A stretch of DNA of 64,000 nucleotides from Blasia pusilla (lineage: Eukaryota; Marchantiophyta; Marchantiopsida; Blasiales): the NCBI GenBank assembly GCA_050084515.1, contig CM114272.1:57474001-57538000 (forward strand). The letters run 5' to 3'. The notes beneath the pieces were generated by a model that saw only the letters and a program-made list of their open reading frames with translations, ran no database searches and was not told where the DNA came from. The position numbers and the translations under genes were made by a program. Positions 1 to 12,702 of this stretch are shown one piece after another. The first letter of the stretch is position 1. Each line of letters opens with the position of its first letter.

Positions 1-201
1 ACATGTTGCAAAGGATGTTGAAATGCGTAGAAACAAGCACAATTTAATGAAATGCAGAATTTATAAAGCAAGTTGAAGTGATCATAAAGTAGTAACTGAT
101 AATATGAAAGTGTGTGTCTCCTGAGGAGCAAGATAATGTTTTTTTCCACGTAGAATGAAAAGTAATAGGAAAGATCAAATATTACTCGAGGAATGTAAAA
201 G

Positions 202-644
202 CTACCCGAGGCCACTAGACGGCCCTGTAGTAGACGTTTTGAAGACATAAGCTTTGGATCCCTCGCCTCCTTGGCCCATGAACTGCCATCTGTGATTAAA
301 TGAAAGCTTGGAGCTAGCCTTGATCCTAGGGATGGCATCCATCTCAACGGTCTTTCCATCAAGTATTCGTATTTTACGCAGCAAATTTCTGAAGCATTTA
401 GGATCAGCCAAAAATGCCAGATTTTCCAGAGTTATTTCTCCTCAACTGCCATGAGCTCTCCTTGGCCAGGGATTCCCACCAGTTGTTCAAAAATTTGTGA
501 TGCCATTGTCAATTTGATTACTCCGAGCTTTGATCCCAGAGAGTTTTTATATACCTCCGCCACTTTCTTGGCCACATCCTCCTTGATATGTCTCTGAATT
601 GCATCAGTGATATGATGAGTGTGAGACCCAACATGAATTGCCAC
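202..644 (-). pseudogene. Unrecognised protein-coding relic, two frames
   Basis: On the minus strand two adjacent open stretches (644 to 432 and 411 to 202) read like one former protein of about 145 residues: the first is amphipathic and helical (TDAIQRHIKEDVAKKVAEVY), the second basic (RNLLRKIRILDGK). They lie in different frames, and no GT/AG pair joins them, so a frameshift near 433-447 is the simplest explanation. I do not recognise the family. A Helitron helicase relic on the same strand lies 1.2 kb upstream, so this may be captured or element-encoded sequence; that is only an inference from position. Confidence 0.3.
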
Positions 645-1879
645 CCTGATGTACTCGGACGTAGAACTATAGTTGTGTACTATGAAAAAAATATAAGCAT
701 GACACGCTCCAACGCAAAAAGGGAAGGCTTGACAATAAGGACATTGATGGCCAATTGGCGGTATGATCGCACCGACCGCATAAGGAGTTTCTGCATTTTT
801 GGGGGGGAATTGTGACGTATTGACTTAGCCATTTCACTTTAGAAATGAGCAGTCTGGACTTCTATACTCCACGGCTCCAATACATTGGCGGAAAGAAACA
901 ATCCAAGGATCACATGGGATTGAAGCGTTCGTCTGCTTTAGTCTGCACCATCAATGATAGTCAAAATTTATGTCCATACCCTTCAACATTGCATGCCAAG
1001 ATTTGCATAATAGGCGACCTAGAGAAAGGAGCGCAATAAAGACTCTATTAGAGTTGCATCTAGCTACAACTTTAGATCTCCAATTATCAAGCTTTGAACA
1101 TCTTTCATGAAGTCTTTGAAAATTTGAGAAGCTTTTGCCAAGTTTCCTTTGTACTGAGTTACATCAGAGTTGGCTTTTTGCTCTCCTCCATTGCTTCAGT
1201 AATATGCTGAGAGAGAACATGGAGACGTGTTGATCACTCAGACTTCTCATCCTTAAGTTCATCCAGTTGATGAAGCACCCTGGTGTACACATGAAGTGAA
1301 ATGCGTGGATCAGAAACATGCTGCTAGTGATTAGTAGCTAGGTGAGACGAAGATGCAATTAGTGTGTGGTTAAAATGAGGACGACAAGATGGAATTCTTG
1401 TTCTTATCTGCAACAAAGAGAACATAAAGTATTGCTTAGAGTAGAGTAGTGTGAGCAAGAGAGAACTGCAAGGAAAACACACAATGGCAACTGGTGTTGA
1501 ATGCAAATGGGACAATAATAAAGTCCAGAAGTGGAAATAGTTTGCAGTGCAAAATCTGATACCTTTTTCATGAATACAATGATTCTTTTTCATGCTACTC
1601 ACACATCATGTAGGTAACTGAAGTGAGCAGAAAGAGTAATAGATACTTGATTAGCCGTGGTCTCTATTGATGATGGCTGGAAATTATTGGGCGTAGTGTT
1701 GTGGTCGTATGTGGCTCTGGAATGAGAGTGAGCCTCGTGAATCTGCTCCATATATGACATCTACAGATTTGGTGTAGAGCTTCTTCCCTTACCTTTGGAT
1801 CTTGCCGTGTTATCTTGAGATGCCATTCTGAGTAGTGAAAGGTTAGTAGATCACAAAAAACGTGAATGGCTAAGAGTTC
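645..1879. other. No confident gene; possible minus-strand exon relics
   Basis: No intact gene is visible. On the minus strand around 1290-1110 the translation is coding-like but broken by stops (for example VLHQLDELKDEKSE and HITEAMEESKKP), which suggests more decayed exons of the neighbouring unknown gene. The rest is AT-rich and unremarkable. Confidence 0.3.
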
Positions 1880-2211
1880 TCCCTAAGTATGAAGAAATCA
1901 GAAGGTTCTTAGTGGCCAAGTATCTTTATCTGATCTCTCGTCTATGCGCGAGAGAGCATAACGTAAACTAAGCCAGGTGCAAATGCAGATTTTACAACGA
2001 GCAGGCACTTGCCTTTGATTGTAAGGCCTTGACTCTTATGGCCAGTCATAGCGTAGCCAAGGGAAAGCGGGAAAGTTTTCTTGTAGTATTTGCAATCACA
2101 ACCGTGTCTAAGATGGGCCTCTACTAGCACACTATACTCTACGACATAATCCGTATGGTCATGACAAGTAGCTATCAACGAGGTAATGATGTTGAACTTG
2201 GTTGTGCACAA
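1880..2211 (-). pseudogene. PIF1-like helicase C-terminus, Helitron relic
   Basis: The minus-strand translation contains the C-terminal helicase motifs of the PIF1/Helitron RepHel family: FPLSLGYAMTGHKSQGLTIK (motif V region, canonical 'A(M)TxxKSQG') followed by FAPGLVYVMLSRA (motif VI, canonical 'GxxYVALSR'). A stop codon directly follows MLSRA, after which the same frame continues with family-like residues (TRDQIKILGH) and two more stops before 1,880. The upstream helicase and Rep domains are not visible here. Such helicases drive rolling-circle transposition of Helitrons; this copy is dead. A 51-bp piece of it recurs with one mismatch at 48,048. Confidence 0.8.
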
Positions 2212-2402
2212 TTGAATCTTGTGTAGGTGATGTACATATGTTACACAAGGTAAGTTTCAACCTAATATTATTGTGAGATTATAAATGCGTGTGAGAAGGG
2301 CATGTGATAAGCTCCACTGCTTACTCATGTTTAGATTATATTAGCAGCAGAATAAGGATCAGCAGACTCCTAGTTCAATTCGAGTTCAGTGATTCTATAC
2401 AC

Positions 2403-3702
2403 AGCCAGAGGCAGCAAAAGCATGGTGCTTTTGTTTGCTGCTATGAGTATTAGTATTAGTTTTGCACATATAGGAGTTCCATAGTTAATGTTCATAGGAT
2501 GGAGTTGATAGACCACTCTAAGTAAAGTGACTTCTTGAGGTAGAGGGAAATCAGTTTGATAAGGGTACAAAAAAGTAGTGCATGTCCTAGTAGTAGTGTA
2601 ACAACGAGAACAGTACATGAACACTAGTCCTATGTGTAGGTGTACTACCATTGTTCAATGCATCTGTATGTTCCAAACTAGAAATAGGAACAATGCTATA
2701 AATTTAATGGAGAGGATGTGTTATTTAGCTAAATCCCACCTTTGGTGAAATAGCTTTTGTAGTTCAACAGAATATGGTTCAGTTCACTTAGTGGGGATTG
2801 AGATTTAGATCTGGTACAGTACTGGAGCAAGTGCCAAGAGTTGAAGATGGGCTCCTTAAGTGTTGCTACCTAGAATGATCTCACCACTACAAGTGCTATT
2901 ACTTACATTCACTACCTAATCTGGCTACAACGAGTTGGGGCTCATGAACCTTAAGCTTAAGGTGTCACTTTAATTTGGATAAATCCTAAGTGCAGCCAAA
3001 GGTAGCAAAATGGGTCTTATATACCTCAAGATTATGATGTTATTTTGAGTTGAGTGATCCTAAACATAGCCAGAGGCAGCAAAAGGATGGTGTTTTTATT
3101 TGTTGCTCTGAGTATTAAAAACAGTTTTGCACATATAGGAGTTTGCTATTTACTGCTCATAGGATGAAGCTGATAGATCACTTTAAGCAAAGTGAATCCT
3201 TGAGGTAGAGGGAAATCATTTTCCTAAGGCTACAATAGAGCAATACATGTCCTAGTAGTAGTATAACAACCAGAATAGCACATTGAACAGTAGTCCTATG
3301 TGTAGGTGTACTACCATTGTTCAATCCAACTGCACTTTCCAAACTAGAAATAGGAACACTACTATTGAGTAATGGAGAGGATGTGTTATTTAGTTGAATT
3401 CACCGCCTGCTGAAATAGCTTCTACAATTCAGCAGAATATGGTTCAGTTCACATAGTGGGGATTGAGCCTTAGATATGGTACAATGCTCGAGCAAGTGCC
3501 AAGATTTGAAGAGGGGCTCCTTAAGTCTTGCTAACTAGAATGATCTCACCACTACAAGTATTGTTACTTACATTCACTACCTACTGTGGCTAGAATGAGT
3601 TGGGGCTCATGTACCTCAAGCTTATGGTGTCACTTTAATTTGGATAAATCCTAACAGAAGCCAGAGGTACCAAAAGAATGGTGCTTTTGCTTGCTACTAT
3701 GC
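2403..3702. repeat. Tandem duplication, 665-bp period
   Basis: Two adjacent diverged copies run in the same direction with a constant offset of 665 bases. 'agccagaggcagcaaaag' is at 2,403 and 3,068, and 'ggtgtcactttaatttgg' at 2,961 and 3,626. A third partial start (ccagaggtaccaaaag) follows near 3,660. Most positions match, with scattered substitutions. No coding capacity is apparent. Confidence 0.85.
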
Positions 3703-5245
3703 TTGGTGTACGTAATGCTCAAGTCACATGCATATTCTTGCTAGTAGAAATCAAGTGATGATAGAGCACATGGTTCCACACATCAGAGGTGCATGGCAGG
3801 ATTCAATTGCCATAATAGATTTCAGGCAAGCCGAGTATTCCAGTATGTAATGCTATTGAATTGAATTCATTGTAGGAGGCCAACATGGAAGTATATATTT
3901 GAAGGTTGCTTTAGCAATGCTGATTTAAAGCTTGCAACTTTGCCTCACTGCAAGTTTGAATCATATGCCCATGATAGCAATGCCCACTACCAACCAAATA
4001 TCAGTTTTGTAACTTTGTTTGAAGCACTTGCAGAAAATAGCACCTAAGTAACGAAACACATGGTAAAGAGGAGCGCACCTATAACTGTAGATGCAGAAGG
4101 AGAGTTGCTTTACCAGATTCGGAGAAAAATCAAGATGTTCTACAAAACTGCTTCTATATTATAGGTAGCACAACAAACACCTATATCTAGGGAGATAGAA
4201 GGACATATTGCAGAACATAAGTAGGAATCCATTCAATGAAAAATACCCATTTCTAGATTCTCGTTAGTAACGCGAACGTTGCCAGAGCTATCAGAGAATC
4301 CATTGGCTATGTCTGCCTTCAAAATACATGAAATGGAGGAAGTTCATGTTCACTTTGTTGTGGCAGTAAGGCAATTTGGCTTCTGGCATCTCGCCACACT
4401 ACAGTAGCACAATTCCTACTTGACAATTGGAAATTTGCCTTGAAGTTAATGTAGTTTCTTTGAAGTCCGTGCCCTTATGTCATAGTGCCTTCTTCTGGAT
4501 CCCTTGCTTGGTACTTAGTTTTTGTTAGTTTTTGGTTTGAAACCTCTTAGCAACCTTCTTTCTTTGGATTTTCTCTTGTTCACCCTACCAAATAATTCTC
4601 CCGCCTTCGATGTTGGACCCACCTTATCTCTCTTCTTAGGGCTCGGGTATCCCGCCAAGAGTTGTGTCACTCAAACTAAGATTGGGAGATTTTGGGTTTT
4701 GTGTAATAACCATCCATCTCAATAAGTAGTATGATTTGAAGAAATGTTTTTTACATGACCATCAGACATCATATTTCATCTTAATAATAATTATTATTAA
4801 AGGAAAAATAAATGGAAACGATGGGAAAAATTAGGGATAATAAACCAAATTAATGAACAATGGGAGAAGTCTACTTGAGATACTAAACTCCATGATAAGC
4901 ATGGAAAAGTCTAGTAGATGGGAAAGGAAAGTTTATAGTAATGTCCATTCATGTTTGTGGAAAGGAGGGAATTGTCTTTTTCTATTCAATCATAATAATA
5001 AATGAGGGGAGGTTGATATATGTTTCTTTTTATTTGAATGAAAATAATGAACAATAATAAGTTTGTGCTTGTGAGATGCATGAGTCAGAAAATTGAATAT
5101 AAACGATAATGAAAACACATCTAAATATATATCGTGTTTATACATATTTTTAACCAACATAAATCAACAATCTTCAACATAAATTTGAGATCCATGTACT
5201 TTATGAATCCTAGAATATCTAATAAAAAATGTCTATATGCAACCA

Positions 5246-5249
<4 letters not shown>
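3703..5249. other. Intergenic, no feature seen
   Basis: AT-rich sequence with only short chance open frames. I see no splice-consistent exons, RNA gene or recognisable element. Confidence 0.5.

Positions 5250-5291
<42 letters not shown>
5250..5291. repeat. (CT)n microsatellite, ~42 bp
   Basis: Uninterrupted CT dinucleotides. It is the first of four CT/GA tracts in the window and is not inside a recognisable element. Confidence 0.95.
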
Positions 5292-5296
<5 letters not shown>

Positions 5297-6243
5297 CATG
5301 GTAGTATATGTGTACAAGTTAGCACTCCAACATTAGATCAGTATCAACCTGAAATAGATTTTCCACTCTCCCTCAACTACTCTACATTTGATCTTCTAAT
5401 AAGAGAGTATCTATATTATTATTGGCAACCTTCTATGCAAAATAATACAAAATAGAGAGATAATAAGACAAATTAGTAACAAGTCTATTATTTTGTCCCT
5501 TAATTCACACTTGATTTTTTGGAAAAGGAAAATTAATATGAATGGAAAAGGCAAGTAATTTCATTAATTAAGATCAACTAATGATTTAGTTAGAGGAAGG
5601 AGTAGCTATTAGTAAAAATTTTATGGAGGGATGGAATTATTTAGGGAAGTGGAGTGACGGTATTCCTTTAAGATTTAAGAAAGTGAGATTATATTTGAAT
5701 TTTGAAATGAAAAAATATTTCTAGATTATTCCAAAAAAAATTTTCACAAGCACGGGCATGCTAACTAGTATGGAAGGTGAACAAGAAAAGGCTTCTCATA
5801 AATAGTCAATCCCTCTAATACCACATTCTTAAGCCTAGTAGGCTCAAATGGAACCACAATAATATGTTACAAAATACATAAGATATTAATGACATGTACA
5901 CATAAATAACCCTTGTAATGTAACATATCATAATGATCTCCTAAAATGAATACTACAAATTAAAGGACTCCTCTTAGGCCTCAATGTAATCTCGCCTATC
6001 TCCTTTCCGTTGCGAAATCCTCTAGCAATAAAACAATTTTCCATTCATATTGGGACTTCAACACTAACCAACATCTCAAAATTGAAAAAAAAAAAACTTT
6101 TATAAATTTCTTAACATCATAATTAAATATTATAAAATGAAAAAATATACTTATGCGCTCTAAGCTCTATGCACTCTTCCTAATATAATATAACTATTCC
6201 ACCATATATGTCATATTTTGTTCACCACCTACACGAATTCACA
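5292..6243. other. Very AT-rich intergenic DNA
   Basis: Contains A-runs and short AT repeats, but no gene or element that I can support. Confidence 0.5.
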
Positions 6244-6480
6244 TCTATATAATTAAACGAGGACGAGTTTACAAGAAACCCTGCTCAAATGTCGACAAAT
6301 GTCTTTTTAAGTGTCTTCTTCAATTGACACTTGTCTTTTTAAGGATCCTCTATGATCTATATTGGTTCTCTTGAGACAAGAGATGTCATTTAAGGATAAT
6401 CTATATTATTATGGGAGAGTGCCTTCTTGATTTGCAAACACTTTTCTATTTGACACGTGACAATTGTGCAAAAAAAAGTT
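6244..6480 (+). mobile_element. Helitron 5'-terminus-like sequences (two)
   Basis: Starting after an A, TCTATATAATTAAACGAGGA (6,244) resembles the TC-TATATTATTA 5' end of plant Helitrons. It is followed by AGAAACCC and TGTCGACA at positions matched by the minus-strand terminus at 24,853. A second start, TCTATATTATTATGGGAG, lies at 6,400. No 3' hairpin/CTRR end was located, so element length is unknown. Confidence 0.4.
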
Positions 6481-8422
6481 TATTTCACATATTATCGATA
6501 AAAATTTTAAATTTTTGTGCAACATTAATTTATTTACGGCCCCAACTTAAAGGCCTTAATGTGCGGTTCTGCATGTGCTTTGTGCACAAGTGCATATTTC
6601 CTACAGAGAAACGAGGTTGCTCGGGCCTCTATGAGCAATGACGTGGACCAATGAAAATATGTAAAAGGTCTCTAGGGTTAGGGTGTCCGTTCACTTACCA
6701 AAAGTCTATACGTGTTGCGCTTGTACAAAGTTGAATTTATCTCATGTAGATGCAGGTAGCCACAGTTAGACTTCATGTATCTCCCCCTTTTTTAACATAC
6801 TCCATTGCCACTTGCAGCGCGTAGTAACAACTAACTCCTTAGGCAATTTGATGAAGCTCTATCATTTCCACCGGATACAGTTTTCATGTTCAATGCAACC
6901 TCCGTTTTGCAATGGACCCATTCTAGATATTATTGTTCGTATTCATGACCTTTGTACTATTTTATCGTGTCTCATTGGATGATCGTCTCTGTATCAAAAA
7001 TCGCACATCTGTGTCATAATTCCTTTATCACTTCCCCAGTAATCTATAACACATCACAACTTGTTTTTCCTCTCACCGCCACCTTGTTTCATATTCATGA
7101 AGTTTGTATTGTAGTATGTTGTCTTCATTGTATGATTGACTCTGTATACGTCCATCCACCATTCATGCCTTAGTTTTATGAGTGACTCGGTATTCGGCGA
7201 TCCCGTATTCTTGTTATAATTTTTTACTTATCGCTTATGGCATCGCAACCAAATTTCTTCCTCACTACAGACTTTTCTTCAATATTTCAAACACTGCCAT
7301 AATGGTGCAAATCTAAGTTGGTTATCTCTAGTTTATACCTAGAAGATAGAGATTTTGAATCATCTGGAACTTGCCAACCACAGTTTTTGGCTCACGTATC
7401 ACTGCAATCGCGTGTGTTTCCATTCGCTTCATTTTCATATGTTTCTATTTTAGGTTTTTTGGCGCCACTCTAGCACTCCACGCTGCTAGGTCATCAAAAT
7501 CCCAACGTTTTCAATAGTCACATATTATCCTGTACTAATAACAACGACTACCATTTTTTGTCAACAACAACATTTTTGATTGAACGTCATTGCCAAGTAA
7601 TTCCCACTTTTTAGTTAGGGCACCTCAACTAATATGCATTCATCATTAATTTCCCCACCTACTATAAATTATGGTGCTTCTTTTCCCACTCTATTTTAGT
7701 AAACTTCGTCAAATTCACTTAAAGAAGCATGATTTTTGTTTCCTTTTCCTCACATATTCATATGTAGTCATAAACTTTTCGACAGGGGAGCTACTACGTC
7801 AACGCAGACTACATCATATGTGGTAGGTGGCTTTCCTATATTCGGTTTTTGTGTTTTCATTATCTTTGACTCATGCACCATTACAGACTTAAATTTTTAC
7901 CAAGTGTATTATGAACATTCTTAGTAATTTTACTACCTTTGCTTAACGTAAACTAGTCTCTGATTGTACTAGTTTTTCATTCTCCGATTTTGTATATAAT
8001 GTTGAAAGTTTTAATTTCTTCACTACATTCCACACACTGTTTTCTTTGCTCATCGCATGCCCAGTTCCGCTATAGGGTTAACACTTCTCTGAAACGTATT
8101 TCCGCTTTTTATATTGCTAGAAGAGCCAATCCATCGAAACTTCCTTGTGGTGTAGAATAATATGTAACATTTATGAACTTTCATGTCTACACTATCAACG
8201 CGGGTTTCATTCACAACTTATTTCATTAGTATGTGGATTCTTGAGTAAATGTCTTTGTTATTTTGAATATTTTTGTAGTATCTGTTCATGTCGTACTTTC
8301 CATACAATCCTTACTATCTTATTTCGAGAAGTGCGCAATAGATAATAGACAATACTATTCTCTATTCTCTGAAAAATATGATGTCGAAAATCTCTACATT
8401 TCTGAATTTCTAGATTTTTGCA
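6481..8422. other. Intergenic, no feature seen
   Basis: AT-rich, T-skewed sequence with many short phrases that look like untranslatable low-complexity DNA. No exon or RNA gene is supported. Confidence 0.45.
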
Positions 8423-9312
8423 ATGGGCAGCAATGGGAAGTCACCTCCACGTCCACTGTATTTTTCTAATGATGATGAAAAAATCACTCCAATTTCAAGT
8501 ATGTATGGAGTTGATGAGTTGTGCCACAATGTCAAATATAGTACCAAAGACATTCCAACTTCTGAATTCGAGACTAGTACAATGCAACATCTCTCTGCCA
8601 ATGTCAAAAAGTCATCAGTAACATTGGCCTCATCATCACATGTGAACTATTTAAATTATTATTCATTCCACTTAATTCTAGCTATACTGCAACTTGTTAT
8701 TTATTCTAACCTCTGTATATCAAATCTGCAGAGCCCGACACTCAGTGGTGAGTTTGCCAAGTTGCTATTACAAGAAATTCCCAAGGACAAAGAACATGTA
8801 CAGGTTGTTTACACCCAACCATCACTGTTAGAGATGAGGTATGTTGATAACATGGGAATTCTCCCTCAGACATGGCAGGATGGAATTACAAAAAGAGGTA
8901 TATTCGAAATGATTGATGACAGGAAGTCATGGGACGCAATGTTTAGAGAAGACAACATGCACCACCAGCAACACGTAGGAATCATAACTTTATTATGTTA
9001 TCATTGTTGTCGTATGTATTTCCTTAGCATCTTGATTTTCTAATAAACTCATTTCTTACAGGTGTTCAAAAAGAGGCTTTGATGCTAAAAGGCATTCAGT
9101 TCAATGACCAAAAGCTAACAAAGGCACAAACAACCAAAGAGCTAAGTTCAGTAATATGCAGCATCCGACTTCCTCAGTTGACAGAATTGAGGCATATATT
9201 TGTAGTACCCATGGAGGTGATTGTAGACTTAAGTTCACGTCAAGCATTCATATTGATCAATAAGATGCATGAAGCAAAGAAAAAAAGGTTTACTTTTGAA
9301 TGTACAGCCTAA
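8423..9312 (+). CDS. Hypothetical spliced gene, ~232 aa
   Basis: A three-exon model closes in frame: exon 1 8423-8641, exon 2 8732-8974, exon 3 9076-9312. Introns are 90 and 101 bp with GT...AG borders (CAT|GTGAAC, CTGCAG|AGC, CAC|GTAGG, AAGAG|GC). The predicted protein is hydrophilic, starts MGSNGKSPPRPLYFSNDDEK, has an acidic/basic middle (LLLQEIPKDKEHVQVVY) and ends KKKRFTFECTA. I recognise no domain. Intron 1 has no in-frame stop and could be retained. Directly downstream (9290-9435) another frame continues coding-like to a KRQREM end and includes the SUMO-type VKVE motif. That could be the real tail after an A-run slip at 9,286, or an alternative exon. The start ATG is the first in frame. 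It may be a real lineage-specific gene or an element gene. Confidence 0.4.
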
Positions 9313-9502
9313 CAATGTTATTAACTTGGATGATTTAGAAGATCTTGGTCCACAAGTTAAAGTAGAGTCAGCACCAAAGTCCATTGCATCATCAACAACC
9401 TTCCTATCACCAACAAAAAGGCAAAGGGAGATGTAGTTCTACCATCATTTTTAAAATCTTATTTTAGACACAGATCAGTGCACCAATAGTATGATATTTG
9501 AT

Positions 9503-10060
9503 TGATACTATGATTGGTCAGGGATTTATGCTTCTCGGTTTGGAGTCGTGTCATCAGTAATAAAGATTCATATTCGGTCAGAATTTTGGTTTGTGTCACC
9601 AATCAGTCATTGTATTATACAGATGATTATATAGCCGCAGACAATTTTAGTTATGGACACCTGCTTGTTCTAAATTTGGCGAAGTGGAACAACGTCAAGG
9701 TTCTGTCAGGTTCATGTTTCTCACCCGTCATTTAGTGAGGATTGATTGATACTTTGATTGGTCAGGGATTTATGCTTCTTGATATCATCAGTAATAAAGA
9801 TTCATATTCGGATTAGTGAATCTTGGATTCTGTCACCAAATCAGTCAATATGTTACACAGATGATTAGCCGTAGAAAATTTCAGTTATGGACACCTGCTT
9901 CTTCTAAATTTGGCGAAGTGGCACAATGTCAAGGTTCTGTCAGGTTCATGTTTCTCACCCGTCAGTTAGTGAGGATTGAATCTAGTCGGTTTAGCAATCA
10001 GTCACTGCCCTAATTTTATGTATTTAAGCCTCTACCCGGATCTCTGTAAGAGTCATTCTA
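9503..10060 (+). repeat. ~235-bp tandem duplication, LTR-like end
   Basis: Two adjacent copies (about 9,503-9,745 and 9,747-9,977) share 'attggtcagggatttatgct', 'cagtaataaagattcatatt' and 'gttcatgtttctcacccgtc'. The second copy runs into a TATTTAAG box (10,020) and a 'ctctgtaagag' leader, the layout of a plant LTR promoter. No target duplication or partner LTR was found, so solo-LTR status is only a suggestion. Confidence 0.5.
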
Positions 10061-10538
10061 CTTCCGCATTCTTGTTATCTTGGTGTATGCCCCGCTTTTC
10101 ATTCTCGGCTATCTATCTTGCGGTTTGCTAGCACTTTTTGTTAGATGGAATCTTCTACCTTTTTTTTGCAATTGTTCATTTGAATCTTTTTTTTTCCCTT
10201 GTTTAGTTATTTTGTTGTTAGCATCCATATTGTCGTTAATTTCAGCAATTGTGCATGCTCAATAATGCTTTACGTGAATTTTCCAGAGTCTTGGAGCCTG
10301 CATCACTGCCGCATCTCCAATACCATGTCCTAACGCCGTCCACCGACTGAATAATCCGCCAACGCAAGCAGATTTTTTACGCCTCAATACTATACGCATG
10401 AATTTTGTTCGCACCCTCTAGGATGCACGGAGCGTGTGAGCGGCCCTTTTCACAACCGAATTGTCTGCAGTATTGTCTTCTCACAAGGTATACAAATGTT
10501 TCCTGACACGTGTCATGTTGTGCATATCATTCGCTCGG

Positions 10539-10578
10539 TAAACTATCTTTAAGATTATGTAATTTTAAAGATAGTTTA
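10539..10578. repeat. Perfect 14-bp-arm stem-loop
   Basis: Arms TAAACTATCTTTAA (10539-10552) and TTAAAGATAGTTTA (10565-10578) are perfectly complementary around a 12-base spacer that can extend the stem with ATTA/TAAT. Confidence 0.85.
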
Positions 10579-12243
10579 ATGTACATTAGATTTAAAGTAT
10601 TCCACGAAATACAACATGGGGCCGTCACACTAACTTCCGATTACATATTAATTCTTAAACAAACATTTTTTTATTTTCCGTACAATTAAGGGAACTCTTA
10701 CACGGGGAACATACCAGTGCCAAGTATTCGTGGTTCAGGTGGTAGATCGCAATCCCAATCGTCACAGTGAGCGGAGGGCTGTGCACCGCCGAATGCGCAG
10801 AGTGCTATTGGCGGTAGAAAGAGGCCGGATCAGGCACAAGGAGCGACAGGATAAATAGATTCCATTCACATGGGGGCACGGGTCGCGACGTGTTCGGGAG
10901 TGTGTGCTACGCACTGACATCGTGTGAGACAGACTCCGCAACGGCGGCCACACTCTTCGTGAACTTTTCGCGTTGTCACCACACTTATCGCGCACTTTTC
11001 GGATCCCTCGATGGCAGATGATTTCCTACTGACCTAAGATTGTTGACTGGTGTAAGACGAGTCCTCGTCTTCCCAGACGGTCTTCACCTTCATCCGCCTT
11101 GATGATCGGACTAGTCAATCCCAGGAAGTACGAATTTGGGTCTACTTTGGCATAGGATTCTGCTTTTCATTATGACCATATGTGAAGAATGCATCAATAT
11201 TTCACCCAGTTGGTCATAGTGATTGGCTACTATGATCACGTTCCACCAGTTTCAGGTAAGGTTTCATTTAGGTCTTTGTCCGCAAGCTGTGTATCCATTC
11301 ATGTTTCGTCGCCTCAAACGCACGAGTTCAAGAGATTCATCAAATCACGACTCACCGGGTTAGACGAATTTTATTTGATAAAGCCTCCGCATTTCCCGAA
11401 TGTATCAAGAATTAGGGTCACATTTGAATCGAGGTCTCCCGTAGTCCAACTTTTTAAACACTAGCCATCTCGTGAGGTGTCACTGTTTCACCTTATATTG
11501 GGGTGGCTCACTAATTCGTGGCCTACCGAAATCTGACAAACTTCATGTTGTGCTTCAATACCTCCAATCTAAATTGATAGTACACATATCAAAATTTCCA
11601 AAGAAGGGCGGTTCTCCAGGAATCCAGAGGAAATGATTTCCAGGAACTGGAAAGGTTCCAGATCCTCTGGGAATAATTGCTCCACTCCATAGAGGAGAGA
11701 GTCAGCCACCACTGGTGGTGGGCGGGGGGGGGGGAGGAGGAGCGGATTCTACTGCGATCACTTCGAGTCTTCTGAAGAGTATAAGGTCAGTGAACAGCTG
11801 TTGTCTTCTTGCTGAAAGGATTCTACTATAATCGCTTCAAATCTTCTGTTGTCTTCCTACCAAAAAGATTCTCTTCTGTTATCACTTAGAGCCTTCTGAA
11901 GTATGTAAGGTCTGTGACTGGGTTGTCTCCTTGCGAAAAAGTTCTGCAACCTCTGTTTGATTCCTCAGTCTTCATTATGAGAGCTTCTTCTAGGAATGCG
12001 CTCCCTGAATGATGATTTTGAAGAAAGGCGCATAGTAAATCAAAACCCAGGCTGCTGGCAAACCGTAGATACAGGATAAATTTGACTCCCCTGCTGCTTA
12101 ACTTTAGAGAAGACCTTTGTTCTGACCTACTACGTCAGGTGGTTACTCTTGAACTAAAGATTTCTAACGAAGGCAGAGTGCAGAAAATCACTCCATGTTC
12201 CTTCATAATGTTCCAGAAATAGATCCTGGAGGATGAAGAGACA
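10579..12243. other. Intergenic; GC-rich island and G-run
   Basis: Bases 10,720-11,020 are GC- and CpG-rich, unlike their surroundings, but hold no convincing gene in either strand (an open minus frame of 77 codons, 10762-10995, lacks family resemblance). Bases 11,189-11,464 are open for 91 codons without recognisable content. A run of about ten G residues lies near 11,727. 'ttctactgcgatcacttcgagtcttctgaag' -like phrases repeat loosely at 11,750, 11,820 and 11,880. Confidence 0.4.
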
Positions 12244-12344
12244 ATGAGAAGCCACCAACTTGAGGTAGGGGAGAAAATGGTAAGAAAAATCTATTTAATT
12301 GTTGTCAAACAGATCAGCTCTACCCCAAACGTGAGGAACTTTGA

Positions 12345-12640
12345 AAAGTGCGCACCAGATGGCTATTCACCAATGGTAGCTACAAACAAGCATGCAGGAG
12401 ATACCATTGGTGAACAACCATCTAATGAACCTTCTTCAGCATTAGGAAGTTCTTGAAGAGAATTTTAGTCTCATTTAGAAATAATGGTAAAACAACTGAA
12501 GATTAGAAATACCAAACTGATACAAGGTGTAAGTGAATATGAGATACATTCAACAGAAAGTGCACCAGACGGCTGCATACGAGTGGAAGGGAACATGCAA
12601 GCAGTACCATTGGTATTGAGAAATCCGATGAAGTAGGGTT
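12345..12640 (-). repeat. Decayed duplicates of VTE4 intron 6/exon 6
   Basis: Bases 12,437-12,620 align with 12,941-13,120, which span VTE4 intron 6 and the 3' end of exon 6 (shared 'cagcattagg', 'acaactgaagat', 'acaaggtgt', 'gtggaagggaaca/gtgaaagggaaca'). A further, weaker copy covers 12,345-12,415 ('gcaccagatggct'). The copies lie just downstream of the VTE4 stop codon and have lost the coding frame. Confidence 0.6.
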
Positions 12641-12702
12641 CATCATTAACTCAGGCCCTTTGGGACCATGCAAGGTAAGAAAGAATATTCACATCAGGAT
12701 GA

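Noticed and set aside
11189-11464. 91-codon plus frame as a gene
   Set aside because: No motif, no splice context and composition like its surroundings.
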